Shown piece after piece: positions 26,380-35,806 of a DNA stretch of 64,000 bases. The notes under the pieces are model-generated. The model was not told the DNA's origin and searched no databases. It was given only the letters and a program-made list of their open reading frames with translations. The stretch's first letter is position 1, and every line of letters begins with the position of its first letter. The position numbers and the translations under genes are program-made. Source of the stretch: Streptomyces sp. S.PB5 (GTDB lineage Bacteria; Actinomycetota; Actinomycetes; Streptomycetales; Streptomycetaceae); NCBI RefSeq assembly GCF_030403745.1, contig NZ_JAQMWP010000003.1:496001-560000 (forward strand), written 5' to 3'.

Positions 26380-26460
26380 CCAAGGAGAACGACGCAGCCT
26401 GCCCCCGACGCCCCCGACGCCCCCGAGCAGCGGGCGCTCTCTGGATCCGCCTGGCGTGCC

Positions 26461-26830
26461 GACGGGCATACGGCTCGGGGGCGGCGCCTGCTTGGGGGCG
26501 GCCGGTGCTTCCCGAATCCGGCCGACCTGTGGACGGGCATGCTGCTCGGTGCGGCGCCCACCCAGGCGGCCGGCACCTTCCGGACCTGTCCAGCGTGCGG
26601 GCGGGCGTGCCGTTCGGGGCGGCGCCCACCCGAGGCGGCCGGTACGTTCCGGATTCGCCCGGTCTGCAGGCGGGCGTGCCGTTTCGGGCGGTGTTCACCC
26701 AGGCGGCCGGTGCTGCCCCGGGCCTGCCCAGGCGGTGGGCGGGCGTGCTGCTTGGTGCGGCGCCCCCGGCAGCCGGTGCTGCCCCGACCCGCCCAGCCTG
26801 CGGGCAGGCGTGCCGCTAGGGGCGGCACGG
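26461..26830. repeat. Degenerate ~69-bp tandem repeat array, non-coding
   Basis: Five and a half copies of a GC-rich unit beginning GGCGGGCGTGCCG or a variant. Unit starts are at 26461, 26532, 26600, 26669, 26738 and 26803, so spacings are 71, 68, 69, 69 and 65. A GGTGCGGCGCCC-like block and a GGCGGCCGG block recur in each unit. Spacing changes break every reading frame, so no protein is inferred. The 522-base gap 26380-26901 otherwise contains only a short GACGCCCCC repeat (26407-26430). Confidence 0.85.
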
Positions 26831-26901
26831 GTGGGCGCAGGCGGTTCCCCGTCAGCGCGGGGGCGGCGTTCCCGCCTGTGCCGCGCCCCGGTGCCGGTGC
26901 C

Positions 26902-28767
26902 TCACGTGGTCGACGGATCCTGAGGGCCCCGGCCCGAGAGAACCTCCCCGTACGCCTGCATCAGGTCCGGCAGCCGCAGAGTCGACAGGTCGTCCCGCGA
27001 CAGCATCCCCGGATACGTCGACAACCGCAGATCCCGGTACGCGCAGCTCTTCTCGTACAGCGTCCGCAGGAACCGCCCGTTCCCCAGCTCGTCGATCCAC
27101 CCCTGGTCCACCACATGCCCGGCGATCGACCGCAGCTCGTCGAGGGACTCCTCGTCCCAGACGTCACCGTTCTCCGCGGCCAACACCTCGCCGATGGAAG
27201 TGAGTTCAAGGGGCTTGTAGGAGGGGAAGTCCACGCGGGTCGTGAAGCGCGAGGAGAGTCCGGGGTTGGCGGCCAGCAGCCGGTCCATACCTTCGGGATA
27301 CCCGGCGAGGATCACCACGAGATGGTCCCGGTTGTCCTCCGCCCGCTTCAGCAGCACCTGCAGCGCCTCGTCGCCGTACGCGTCGCCCTTGCCGTAACCG
27401 GAGTTGGACAGCGAGTACGCCTCGTCCACGAAGAGCACCCCGCCGATCGCGGAGTCGATGAGCTCGTTGGCCTTCACGGCGGTCTGCCCGAGGTACTCGC
27501 CGACGAGGTCGGCCCGCTGGGCCTCCACGAGATGGTCGCCGCCGAGGAGACCGAGGGCGTAGAAGACGCGGCCGAGGATACGGGCGACCGTGGTCTTGCC
27601 GGTGCCGGAGGGGCCGGAGAAGACGAAGTGCCGCTTGGGCGGCTGGACCGGCAGGCCCTGCCCGGCGCGCAGCCGAGCCATGTTCAGCTGGGCCGACAGC
27701 GCCTTGACCTGTCGCTTCACCGGCTCCAGGCCCACCATGCGCTCGAGTTCGGTGAGCGCCTCCTCGAGTAAGACGGGGTCGGTCGGACCGGCGGGCAACG
27801 GCGGCACGGGAAAGTTCTTCTCGCGCACCGAAGGGTTCGTCACCGACGGCAGCGGGCCGCCCTGCGGCAGGTCGGGGTCGGAGAACTTGAGGTCACGCCC
27901 GTCGGCGCCGCCGAAGAGCGGGTCGAGACCGTCGGGGCCCTCCAGGACGTCCTGGGCGCCGGAGAGGGCGATCGAGGCGAGGTCGGCCGCGGCGTCGTCG
28001 TATCCGTCGCCCTCGGCGATCGCCGCGAGCCGGGCGGAGGTGTCCATGAAGGCCGGGTCGACGCGGTGCACCGCGCGGTAGAGGGGGAGGGCGGCGGCGG
28101 AGCGTCCGGTGCCCTCGTGCGCGCGGGCGAGCCAGTAGCGCAGCTCCTTGCGCTGCGGCTGCTCGCTGCGGCAGCGCATCAGCGCCGCGGAGAGCAGGGG
28201 TTCGGCCTGGCCGTACATCTCAAGGCGCACCCGGGCCATCCCGCCGAACAGGCCCGCCTCGATGCCCAGCAGGGGATCGTCGATCAGCGGGTCGGTGTGC
28301 CGGACGAGCTGGTCCCAGTCCTTGACCAGATAGGCGCGGCAGGCGTGCAGAAAGCGCACCTGCGGATCGGCGTCCACCGGTGGCAGACCCGCCAGGGCCC
28401 GGTCCAGCTCGGGGACATGGCGGCCGTCCAGCCAGTGCGAGGCGTGCGCGAGCAGCAGATCGCGCGGGCTCTCCAGGACGGGCTGCACCCACCAGCCGAG
28501 CCAGTACCAGGAGTTGAGAGTGCGCCGATGCCTTGCGCGCTGTTCCCCGAAGCGCTCCCGGTGCCGGAACATCCGCAGCAGCGCGGTCGTCGTGTCGACG
28601 CGCAGCGCGTGCAGTCCGAGCCAGCCGTCGGCCATCCCGGGATCCATCCGCACCGAGGCGCGGAACTCCTCCTCCGCCTGCGGATAGGCGCCCATCGTGT
28701 AGGCATCCACACCTCGCAGCCAGGCGAGGTCGGCCGGGGCCTGCGGGCCCTGCGTGCCGAAGTCCAT
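26902..28767 (-). CDS. AAA+ ATPase of the CbxX/CfqX (EccA-like) type with N-terminal TPR region
   Basis: 621 aa from ATG 28767 (MDFGTQGPQ), with GGGGGAC upstream; longer frames are unlikely. Residues 1-280 are helical, TPR-like, with several Trp and Asp-Pro turns (RGVDAYTMGAYPQAEEEFR). The AAA+ domain follows: Walker A GPSGTGKTT (about 385-393), Walker B VLFVDEAYSL (about 445-453), sensor and Arg finger in ILAGYPEGMDRLLAANPGLSSRF. The size and layout match EccA, the cytosolic ATPase of type VII secretion, and related SpoVK-like proteins. No other type VII genes are nearby, so a link to secretion is inference only. Confidence 0.9.
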   Translation of the reverse strand: MDFGTQGPQAPADLAWLRGVDAYTMGAYPQAEEEFRASVRMDPGMADGWLGLHALRVDTTTALLRMFRHRERFGEQRARHRRTLNSWYWLGWWVQPVLESPRDLLLAHASHWLDGRHVPELDRALAGLPPVDADPQVRFLHACRAYLVKDWDQLVRHTDPLIDDPLLGIEAGLFGGMARVRLEMYGQAEPLLSAALMRCRSEQPQRKELRYWLARAHEGTGRSAAALPLYRAVHRVDPAFMDTSARLAAIAEGDGYDDAAADLASIALSGAQDVLEGPDGLDPLFGGADGRDLKFSDPDLPQGGPLPSVTNPSVREKNFPVPPLPAGPTDPVLLEEALTELERMVGLEPVKRQVKALSAQLNMARLRAGQGLPVQPPKRHFVFSGPSGTGKTTVARILGRVFYALGLLGGDHLVEAQRADLVGEYLGQTAVKANELIDSAIGGVLFVDEAYSLSNSGYGKGDAYGDEALQVLLKRAEDNRDHLVVILAGYPEGMDRLLAANPGLSSRFTTRVDFPSYKPLELTSIGEVLAAENGDVWDEESLDELRSIAGHVVDQGWIDELGNGRFLRTLYEKSCAYRDLRLSTYPGMLSRDDLSTLRLPDLMQAYGEVLSGRGPQDPSTT

Positions 28768-29048
28768 CACGTCCCCCACAAACCGTGCCCCCGTTGGTTC
28801 GCCGCCGGGCCGTCGCCCGCGACTGCCTTGATCGAACCGCCTTGCTGCGGACCGGAGTTGCAACGGTGCGCGAAGCCGCCGTCCGAAGGTCGCACCGAGG
28901 GCATCGTACCTGCGGGGGTACGGACCTTCGAAGGGTGCCGCACAGGCCGTTTGGCGAGGTGGGAGCAGATGGGGCGCACACGCGAAGGTGACCGAGGGTG
29001 AGCGAATCGCGCCTCGGAGCGTCCACAAAACGGAGTTGAGGGCAGAAC

Positions 29049-29084
29049 GAAGCCCCCGATCACGGGGGAACAACCGGGGGCTTC
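29049..29084 (-). terminator. Hairpin downstream of the kinase-like gene
   Basis: GAAGCCCCCG (29049-29058) and CGGGGGCTTC (29075-29084) form a perfect 10-bp stem with a 16-base loop in the 432-base gap 28768-29199. It would end the minus-strand transcript of the kinase gene before the AAA+ gene. Nothing else clear was seen in this gap. Confidence 0.75.
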
Positions 29085-29199
29085 GCGTCTGAGGGCGGTC
29101 TTGGAAGGCCGCACATTGAGAACGTAAGTCCTGTACGGCCCGTCGGTCAAGCCGAGTTGGGGCAGTCCGGGAAGTTCAAGGACCGTGGTCTTCACAAGT

Positions 29200-29880
29200 T
29201 CAGCACATTGCGGATGGTTCGTCACCCAGAGTGATTTTCCGGTCCGGTCCAAGGGTTCCGGCGGGTCCCACGAGCAACTCGTACCCCTCCTTGCGCTGCC
29301 GAACCAGAAGATCGGCGAAGGGCCGCGAGGGATCCTCGGCGAAATGTTCGACTTCGGCCCGGACCCATCCGTCCCAGAACTCCCGTTGCTCCTCCCCGTC
29401 CCGTGACCGCCCGCGCCTCCAGGACTCCTCGTGGGGCAACTCCATCCACAGCAGCCGTGCGAGATGAGGGCGCAGGACGCGGCGGCCCGCGCCGACGCCC
29501 TCGACGAGGATCACGGGTGCCGGCGGCAGGGTGCGGGCCGGGCCGAAGCGGCGGGCGTGCCAGTCGTAGGGGGAGTAGTGCGCGCTCGCGCCACGGCTCA
29601 GCGGCTCGATCACCTGGGCCAGCAGCCGCCCGGTCCAGCCGAACAGCTCCTCGTGGCTGGCGATGTCGTCGAGGTGCAGCACCGGCGCACCGTCCAGCGC
29701 GGCGGCCAACTGCCCGGCGAACGTGGACTTTCCGGAGCCCGCGTGCCCGTCGACCGCGATCAGACGGACCGGGCCGCACGACGGCGGAAGGCGGCGGAGG
29801 TGGTCGGCGAGCTGCTCGATGATCGTTCCCGGGGTGCGCGCTGGGCGGGGTACGGCGACGGAGTCTAGCCAGGCGGACAC
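29200..29880 (-). CDS. Uridine kinase-like P-loop protein
   Basis: 226 aa from GTG 29880 (VSAWLDSVAVPRP), chosen because longer starts would run into the 35-bp repeat array; the start is uncertain. Walker A is VDGHAGSGKSTFAGQLAA (about residues 45-62), followed by LHLDDIASHEELFGW and VILVEGVGAGRR, as in uridine kinase-like NTPases, where the LDD holds the substrate-binding Asp. C-terminal FWDGWVRAEVEHFAEDPSRPFADLLV is typical of the actinobacterial group. The phosphate acceptor is not known. Confidence 0.85.
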   Translation of the reverse strand: MSAWLDSVAVPRPARTPGTIIEQLADHLRRLPPSCGPVRLIAVDGHAGSGKSTFAGQLAAALDGAPVLHLDDIASHEELFGWTGRLLAQVIEPLSRGASAHYSPYDWHARRFGPARTLPPAPVILVEGVGAGRRVLRPHLARLLWMELPHEESWRRGRSRDGEEQREFWDGWVRAEVEHFAEDPSRPFADLLVRQRKEGYELLVGPAGTLGPDRKITLGDEPSAMC

Positions 29881-29990
29881 GCCGCCGGCCGCAGCGCACC
29901 GCAGGTCACGCTCATGACCACCCGCCGAAATTGCCGGGCGCGGCACGGCCCGGGGTGCTGGCAGGAGCATGCCGACGGCAGCCATAGTGG

Positions 29991-30200
29991 GCGCACAACC
30001 GTGCACCGACCACGGTCACGGCCGGCGCACGCCTGTGCACCGGCCGAGGTCCCGGATCGGCGCGTGAGCGTGTACGGGCCATGGCCTGGTCCGGCGCACG
30101 ACCGCGCACCGAGCCACGACCACGAGGCCGGTGTGCGGCCGCGCGTCGGCTGAGTCCATGGCCGGCGCTCGACCGCTGACCGACCACACCCGCGACCGCA
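29991..30200. repeat. ~35-bp tandem repeat array between divergent genes
   Basis: Six degenerate copies of a 34-37 bp unit starting GCGCACGACCG or close variants, at 29991, 30025, 30060, 30094, 30131 and 30165. Each contains a GTGCACCG-like block and a CCACG/CATGG-like block and ends in GGCCG. It fills most of the 373-base gap (29881-30253) between the kinase-like and peptidase genes. It contains no convincing gene. Confidence 0.82.
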
Positions 30201-30253
30201 CCACCGTGCAGTGGACCTGCCCGGACCTGGACGACTTGGGGGTCATCCCGCCC

Positions 30254-31621
30254 ATGAGCAGAGCCGAACAGCCGTCCCGCAGAACCGTCCTGGCCGCCGC
30301 GGTCGCCGCCGCCGTGGCAGGTGGCGCGAGCCCGGCATCCGCGGCCGACGGTTCGGACGACGCCGTGGAAGAGGACCGGGCCGCCCCGGCCCGCCTCGTC
30401 GACAACCGGTTCTGGACGACGTACGGCGACTGGCGCCGGGGAAAGGCGAAGGGGACCCGTGTCGTTGCCGGTGAGCGGCCGGGGCTGGTGATCGACGACG
30501 CCCTGGGCACCGTGGAGTACCGGGATCCGCACAGCGGGAAGGCGGCCGCCTGGGAGTACGCGACCTGGACGTCCCCGGTCCACGAGCTCGCCGTCCCCGC
30601 CACCGAGGCCATCGCGTCCTGGAACGCGCACACCCCGGGCGGGACCTGGCTCCAGGTCGAGTTGAAGGGCACGTACTCGGACGGCACCACCACCCCCTGG
30701 TACGTCATGGGGCGCTGGGCGGCCGGTGACCGGGACATCCGGCGGACCTCCGTCGACGACCAGAGCGACGGCCGCAGCAGCGTCTGGACGGACACCCTGG
30801 CCGTCGACGCCCCGGCGAGCGGCCTGCGCATCGCCTCGTACCGGCTGCGCCTGACCCTCTACCGCAAGCCGGGCACGACGAAGACCCCGACCGTGTGGCG
30901 GCTCGGCGCGATGGGCTCCGACATCCCCGACCGGTTCACCGTCCCGGCCTCCGAGCCCGGCCTCGCCCGGGAGCTGATCGTCCCGCGGTACTCGCAGGAG
31001 ATCCACGCCGGCCAGTACCCGCAGTACGACAACGGCGGCGAGGCCTGGTGCAGCCCCACCTCCTCGCAGATGATCGTCGAGTACTGGGGCGGCCGGCTCA
31101 CCCCGCAGCAGCTCGCCTGGGTCGACCCGGCCTATGCCGATCCGCAGGTGTGCCACGCGGCCCGGCACACGTTCGACCACCAGTACGCGGGCTGCGGCAA
31201 CTGGCCGTTCAACGCCGCCTACGCCGCCACCTTCGACGGGCTGCAGGGAGTGGTCACCCGCCTCGGGTCGCTCACCGACCTGGAGACCCTGATCGCGGCC
31301 GGGATCCCCGCCATGACGTCCCAGTCCTTCCGCAAGGAGGAGCTGACGGGTGCGGGGTACGGGACCTCCGGACACCTGATGACCGTGATCGGCTTCACCG
31401 CCGACGGGGACGTGATCGCCAACGACCCCGCCTCGCCGAGCGATGAGGCGGTGCGGCGGGTCTACAAGCGGCGCGAGTGGGAGAAGATCTGGCTCCGCAC
31501 CAAGCGGTACAACGCAAGCGGCAAGGTCGTCTCCGGGTCCGGAGGGGTCTGCTACCTCTACTTCCCGGCGCAGCCGAGCGCACGGCAGCGCAAGGCGCTC
31601 GCCGCCGTCGGAGTGCACTGA
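30254..31621 (+). CDS. Tat-exported C39-family peptidase-like protein
   Basis: 455 aa from ATG 30254 with a GGGGG tract upstream. A twin-arginine signal is visible (SRRTVLAAAVAAAVAGGASPASA, cleavage after about residue 32). A beta-rich domain (about 40-250) is followed by a peptidase C39-like domain (about 265-440): Cys in NGGEAWCSPTSSQMIVEYWGG, His in GTSGHLMTVIGF and Asp in VIANDPAS form the papain-like triad. The Tat signal means it is folded before export and acts outside the cell. Substrate unknown. The function of the N-terminal domain is not recognised. Confidence 0.88.
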   Translation: MSRAEQPSRRTVLAAAVAAAVAGGASPASAADGSDDAVEEDRAAPARLVDNRFWTTYGDWRRGKAKGTRVVAGERPGLVIDDALGTVEYRDPHSGKAAAWEYATWTSPVHELAVPATEAIASWNAHTPGGTWLQVELKGTYSDGTTTPWYVMGRWAAGDRDIRRTSVDDQSDGRSSVWTDTLAVDAPASGLRIASYRLRLTLYRKPGTTKTPTVWRLGAMGSDIPDRFTVPASEPGLARELIVPRYSQEIHAGQYPQYDNGGEAWCSPTSSQMIVEYWGGRLTPQQLAWVDPAYADPQVCHAARHTFDHQYAGCGNWPFNAAYAATFDGLQGVVTRLGSLTDLETLIAAGIPAMTSQSFRKEELTGAGYGTSGHLMTVIGFTADGDVIANDPASPSDEAVRRVYKRREWEKIWLRTKRYNASGKVVSGSGGVCYLYFPAQPSARQRKALAAVGVH

Positions 31622-31641
31622 GTCACATACCGAGCGGTTCC

Positions 31642-31662
31642 GGCCCCCGGGAAACCGGGGCC
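31642..31662 (+). terminator. Hairpin after the C39-like peptidase gene
   Basis: GGCCCC and GGGGCC pair through GGCCCCCGG-GAAA-CCGGGGCC, with one bulged C and a GAAA loop, followed by TTT. It starts 20 bases after the stop. Confidence 0.75.
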
Positions 31663-31720
31663 TTTCCGCTGTGACCGACATCTCTGCCGCAAAAGACCCG
31701 CTCGATGGCAAGGTGGACGC

Positions 31721-31861
31721 ATGACTGCGAACTCCGCCACCGCCGCCCATGTCCGCACCGGCGGCCCTAAGGAAGACGGCCCGAAGATCCTCGAGCACGT
31801 CATGGGCTGGACCCTTGTCGTGGTGGTCGCGATGCTCGTGACCCAGCTCGGACTGCTGTGA
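31721..31861 (+). CDS. 46-aa single-pass membrane protein
   Basis: A short frame from ATG 31721 with AAGGTGG 6 bases upstream. A polar N-terminus (MTANSATAAHVRTGGPKEDG) leads to one hydrophobic segment, HVMGWTLVVVVAMLVTQLGLL, that ends at the stop. It is too short for most gene callers. The ribosome site and clean hydrophobic helix make it believable. It lies 63 bases before the TetR gene on the same strand and could be co-regulated. Function unknown. Confidence 0.7.
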   Translation: MTANSATAAHVRTGGPKEDGPKILEHVMGWTLVVVVAMLVTQLGLL

Positions 31862-31924
31862 CCTGACCCATAGTTGACCTGACATACTGCGGGTGTCCCG
31901 CCCCGTTTGAGATCAGGGTCGAAA

Positions 31925-32587
31925 TTGAATATCAGCCAACAGCGCGACGCCGCCCGTCCCCGGGCGCGCGGAACCGAGCGTTCGGTGGCACGCCGCGCCG
32001 AACTCATCGCCATCGGGCGGAGGTTGTTCGCCGACACGTCCTACGACGCGCTCTCGATGGACGACATCGCCCGCCAGGCGCATGTCGCCAAGGGGCTGAT
32101 CTACTACTACTTCCAGTCCAAGCGCGGCTACTACCTGGCGATCATCCAGGACTCCGTCGCCGACCTGGTCACGTTCGCGGCGAGCGGGGTCCAACTGCCC
32201 CAGGTGGACCGGGTGTCCCGCACCATCGACAGCTATCTGCGCTTCGCCGAGCACAACCAGGCCGCCTACCGCACCGTCGTCAGTGGCGGGGTCGGCTTCG
32301 ACGCCGAGGTGCACGCCATCCGCGACGGGGTCCGTGAGGCGATCGTCGCGACCATCGCCGAAGGGGCGTACGGCGGCGCCGACATCTCCCCGGTGGCCCG
32401 CATGGGACTGTTCGCCTGGGTGTGCAGCGTCGAGGGCGCCACCCTCGACTGGATCGACAGCCCGCCCCAGCTCTCCCGCGACACCATGCGCGAACTGCTG
32501 GTGAAGACGCTCGGCGCCACCATGCGCGCGATCGAGGAACTCGACCCCGCCTACCCGGCCCCGGCACCCGCCCGCCGCGACACCTGA
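31925..32587 (+). CDS. TetR-family transcriptional regulator
   Basis: 220 aa from TTG 31925, with AGGG 6 bases upstream; TTG 31907 in the same frame is the alternative. The TetR helix-turn-helix is clear: GRRLFADTSYDALSMDDIARQAHVAKGLIYYYFQSKRGYYLAI. The C-terminal domain (about 95-215) would bind an unknown ligand. Its second half (AAYRTVVSGGVGFDAEV) resembles a group of actinobacterial regulators near lipid genes. The target is not evident. Confidence 0.9.
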   Translation: MNISQQRDAARPRARGTERSVARRAELIAIGRRLFADTSYDALSMDDIARQAHVAKGLIYYYFQSKRGYYLAIIQDSVADLVTFAASGVQLPQVDRVSRTIDSYLRFAEHNQAAYRTVVSGGVGFDAEVHAIRDGVREAIVATIAEGAYGGADISPVARMGLFAWVCSVEGATLDWIDSPPQLSRDTMRELLVKTLGATMRAIEELDPAYPAPAPARRDT

Positions 32588-32635
32588 CCTGCGACGAGGG
32601 CCGACGCGCAGCAGGGGTGCAAAAGCGCAGGGCAA

Positions 32636-32657
32636 GGGGCGAAGGCTCCCGCGCCCC
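32636..32657. terminator. Weak hairpin between converging TetR and chitinase genes
   Basis: GGGGCG (32636-32641) can pair with CGCCCC (32652-32657) over a 10-base loop. Confidence 0.3.
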
Positions 32658-32682
32658 CGCCCCAAGTCCCGTACGGCTCAGT

Positions 32683-33933
<1,251 letters not shown>

Positions 33934-34012
33934 CGGGTGTCTCCTCGCAGGGGACGGGAGGGGATCGCACGCCGATCGGCATGAACGCGGGAGGCGTTGG
34001 ACCGAAACCGTA

Positions 34013-34028
34013 GGTGGACTAGACCACT
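34013..34028. promoter_or_regulatory. DasR-responsive element (dre) in chitinase promoter
   Basis: GGTGGACTAGACCACT matches the dre consensus ACTGGTCTAGACCACT at 13 of 16 positions. It overlaps an inverted repeat TTGGTC..GACCAA (34028-34048). The remaining bases to the acyl-CoA dehydrogenase gene show no other gene. Confidence 0.8.
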
Positions 34029-34292
34029 TGGTCAATGGTTCGGACCAATTCCGGTCAACTTCGGAGCCCGGCTACAGGCCGCGTGGAGCCGTCCACGGTT
34101 TCCTGAAGTAAGCGGTCGTTAACTGGTGACTCAATACCTCCGATCGGGCATACTCACAGCACAGAGCCGCTGGTCAACAGCTTTCGCGATCCGGAAGTGC
34201 GATCATCGGCCGGCCCTCAGCAAGACCCCGGCGGAGCAGCCCCGACCAAAGGCGCACGCCGATGTGCCCTACACAGGGAGGAGAGCGTCGCC

Positions 34293-35465
34293 ATGCCCGA
34301 TCGCGCCCCGCAGCCGGTGGACCGTCAACTGCCCACGGACGAGGCCCGGGAGCTGATCTCGCTCGTCCGCGACATCGCGCAGCGCGAGATCGCCCCGAAG
34401 GCGGCCGAGGAGGAGGACGCCGGGCACTTCCCGCGCGAGGTCTTCACCCTGCTCTCCCGGTCCGGACTCCTCGGACTGCCCTACGACTCCGAGTACGGCG
34501 GCGGCGACCAGCCGTACGAGGTCTACCTCCAGGTCCTCGAAGAGCTCGCCGCGGCCCGCCTCACCGTCGGCCTCGGCGTCAGCGTCCACACCCTCGCCTC
34601 CTACGCCCTGGCCGCCTACGGCACCAAGCAGCAGCAGGTCGAGCACCTCCCCGCGATGCTCGGCGGCGGCCTCCTCGGCGCGTACTGCCTCTCCGAGCCC
34701 TCGTCCGGCTCGGACGCCGCCTCCCTGCGCACCCGGGCCGTCCGGGACGGCGAGGACTGGGTCATCACCGGCACCAAGGCGTGGATCACGCACGGCGGCA
34801 TCGCCGACTTCTACACGGTCATGGCCCGCACCGGCGAGGAGGGCCCCCGTGGCATCACCGCCTTTCTGGTCCCGGGCGACGCGGCGGGCCTGAGCGGGGC
34901 GCTGCCGGAGAAGAAGATGGGCATGAAGGGCTCGCCCACCGCCCAGGTCCATCTCGACGGCGTCCGCGTCCCCGACGAGCGGCGCATCGGGGAAGAGGGC
35001 CAGGGCTTCGCGATCGCCCTGTCCGCGCTCGACTCCGGGCGGCTCGGCATCGCGGCCTGCGCGATCGGCGTGGCCCAGGCGGCGCTGGACGACGCGGTGG
35101 CGTACGCGACCGAGCGGCGGCAGTTCGGCAAGCCGATCGCCGACTTCCAGGGGCTGCGCTTCATGCTCGCCGACATGGCGACCCAGATCGAGGCCGGCCG
35201 CGCGCTCTACCTCTCGGCGGCACGGCTGCGGGACGCCGGGCGGCCGTTCGCCAAGCAGGCCGCGATGGCCAAGCTGCACTGCACCGACACCGCCATGAAG
35301 GTCACCACCGACGCCGTCCAGGTCCTCGGCGGGTACGGCTACACCGCCGACTTCCCCGTCGAGCGGTACATGCGCGAGGCCAAGGTCCTGCAGATCGTCG
35401 AGGGCACCAACCAGATCCAGCGGATGGTCATCGCACGTCACCTAGCGGGTCCGGAGACGCGCTGA
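34293..35465 (+). CDS. Acyl-CoA dehydrogenase
   Basis: 390 aa from ATG 34293, with GGGAGGAGAG about 9 bases upstream. Family signatures: GAYCLSEPSSGSDAASLRTRA (FAD/substrate block, about residues 125-145), YATERRQFGKPIADFQGLRF and the C-terminal QVLGGYGYTADFPVERYMR. The catalytic Glu is in IVEGTNQIQRMV near residue 370. It oxidises an acyl-CoA at the alpha-beta bond in fatty-acid or branched-chain breakdown. Chain length is not predictable. A CrtC/AttH-like gene and a phosphotransferase gene follow on the same strand. Confidence 0.95.
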   Translation: MPDRAPQPVDRQLPTDEARELISLVRDIAQREIAPKAAEEEDAGHFPREVFTLLSRSGLLGLPYDSEYGGGDQPYEVYLQVLEELAAARLTVGLGVSVHTLASYALAAYGTKQQQVEHLPAMLGGGLLGAYCLSEPSSGSDAASLRTRAVRDGEDWVITGTKAWITHGGIADFYTVMARTGEEGPRGITAFLVPGDAAGLSGALPEKKMGMKGSPTAQVHLDGVRVPDERRIGEEGQGFAIALSALDSGRLGIAACAIGVAQAALDDAVAYATERRQFGKPIADFQGLRFMLADMATQIEAGRALYLSAARLRDAGRPFAKQAAMAKLHCTDTAMKVTTDAVQVLGGYGYTADFPVERYMREAKVLQIVEGTNQIQRMVIARHLAGPETR

Positions 35466-35664
35466 ACTGACCCGGCCTGACCTGCGGCGCCGCGAGCCGT
35501 ACCCACTCCGGGTCGTGGCGCCCGGGCAGGGTCCGGCCGCGGTCGGCCCAGGTGCGCATCAGATCCCGGTAGATGGGCGGATCCTGCGGCGGCGGAACCG
35601 ATTCTGCAGGCGGCGGCACGAAGAACTGGCGTTGACGCCCGGTCGCTGAATAGGTGGGGGTCAT
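35428..35664 (-). CDS. Small hypothetical protein, convergent with acyl-CoA dehydrogenase
   Basis: 78 aa, Pro/Arg-rich: MTPTYSATGRQRQFF, a PPPQDPPIYRDLMRTWADRGRTLPGRHDPEW core, then a variable tail that overlaps the dehydrogenase 3' end by 38 bases. The core reads like a conserved Streptomyces small protein I have seen, rather than a shadow frame, but I cannot verify it. There is no membrane segment or known domain. Confidence 0.5.
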   Translation of the reverse strand: MTPTYSATGRQRQFFVPPPAESVPPPQDPPIYRDLMRTWADRGRTLPGRHDPEWVRLAAPQVRPGQFSASPDPLGDVR

Positions 35665-35806
35665 ACCAGGCCAACGCGGCGGTGGTCGGGCAGGTCACCC
35701 GCCGACGGAATCGGCCGTGAGTTCGCGGACGTCGGCCGCCCCGTCATCTGGCCACCTGCGGCTGTCTGACGTACCGTCAGCCCAGCCGTCCCCAGGGAGG
35801 TTTGCC

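Noticed and set aside
26461..26830. CRISPR array
   Set aside because: Repeat units are degenerate, adjacent and unequal, with no distinct unique spacers and no cas genes nearby.
26539..27771. Plus-strand frame through the 69-bp repeats
   Set aside because: Composition is Arg/Pro/Cys low complexity, the repeat spacing does not keep frame, and it runs antisense into the AAA+ gene.
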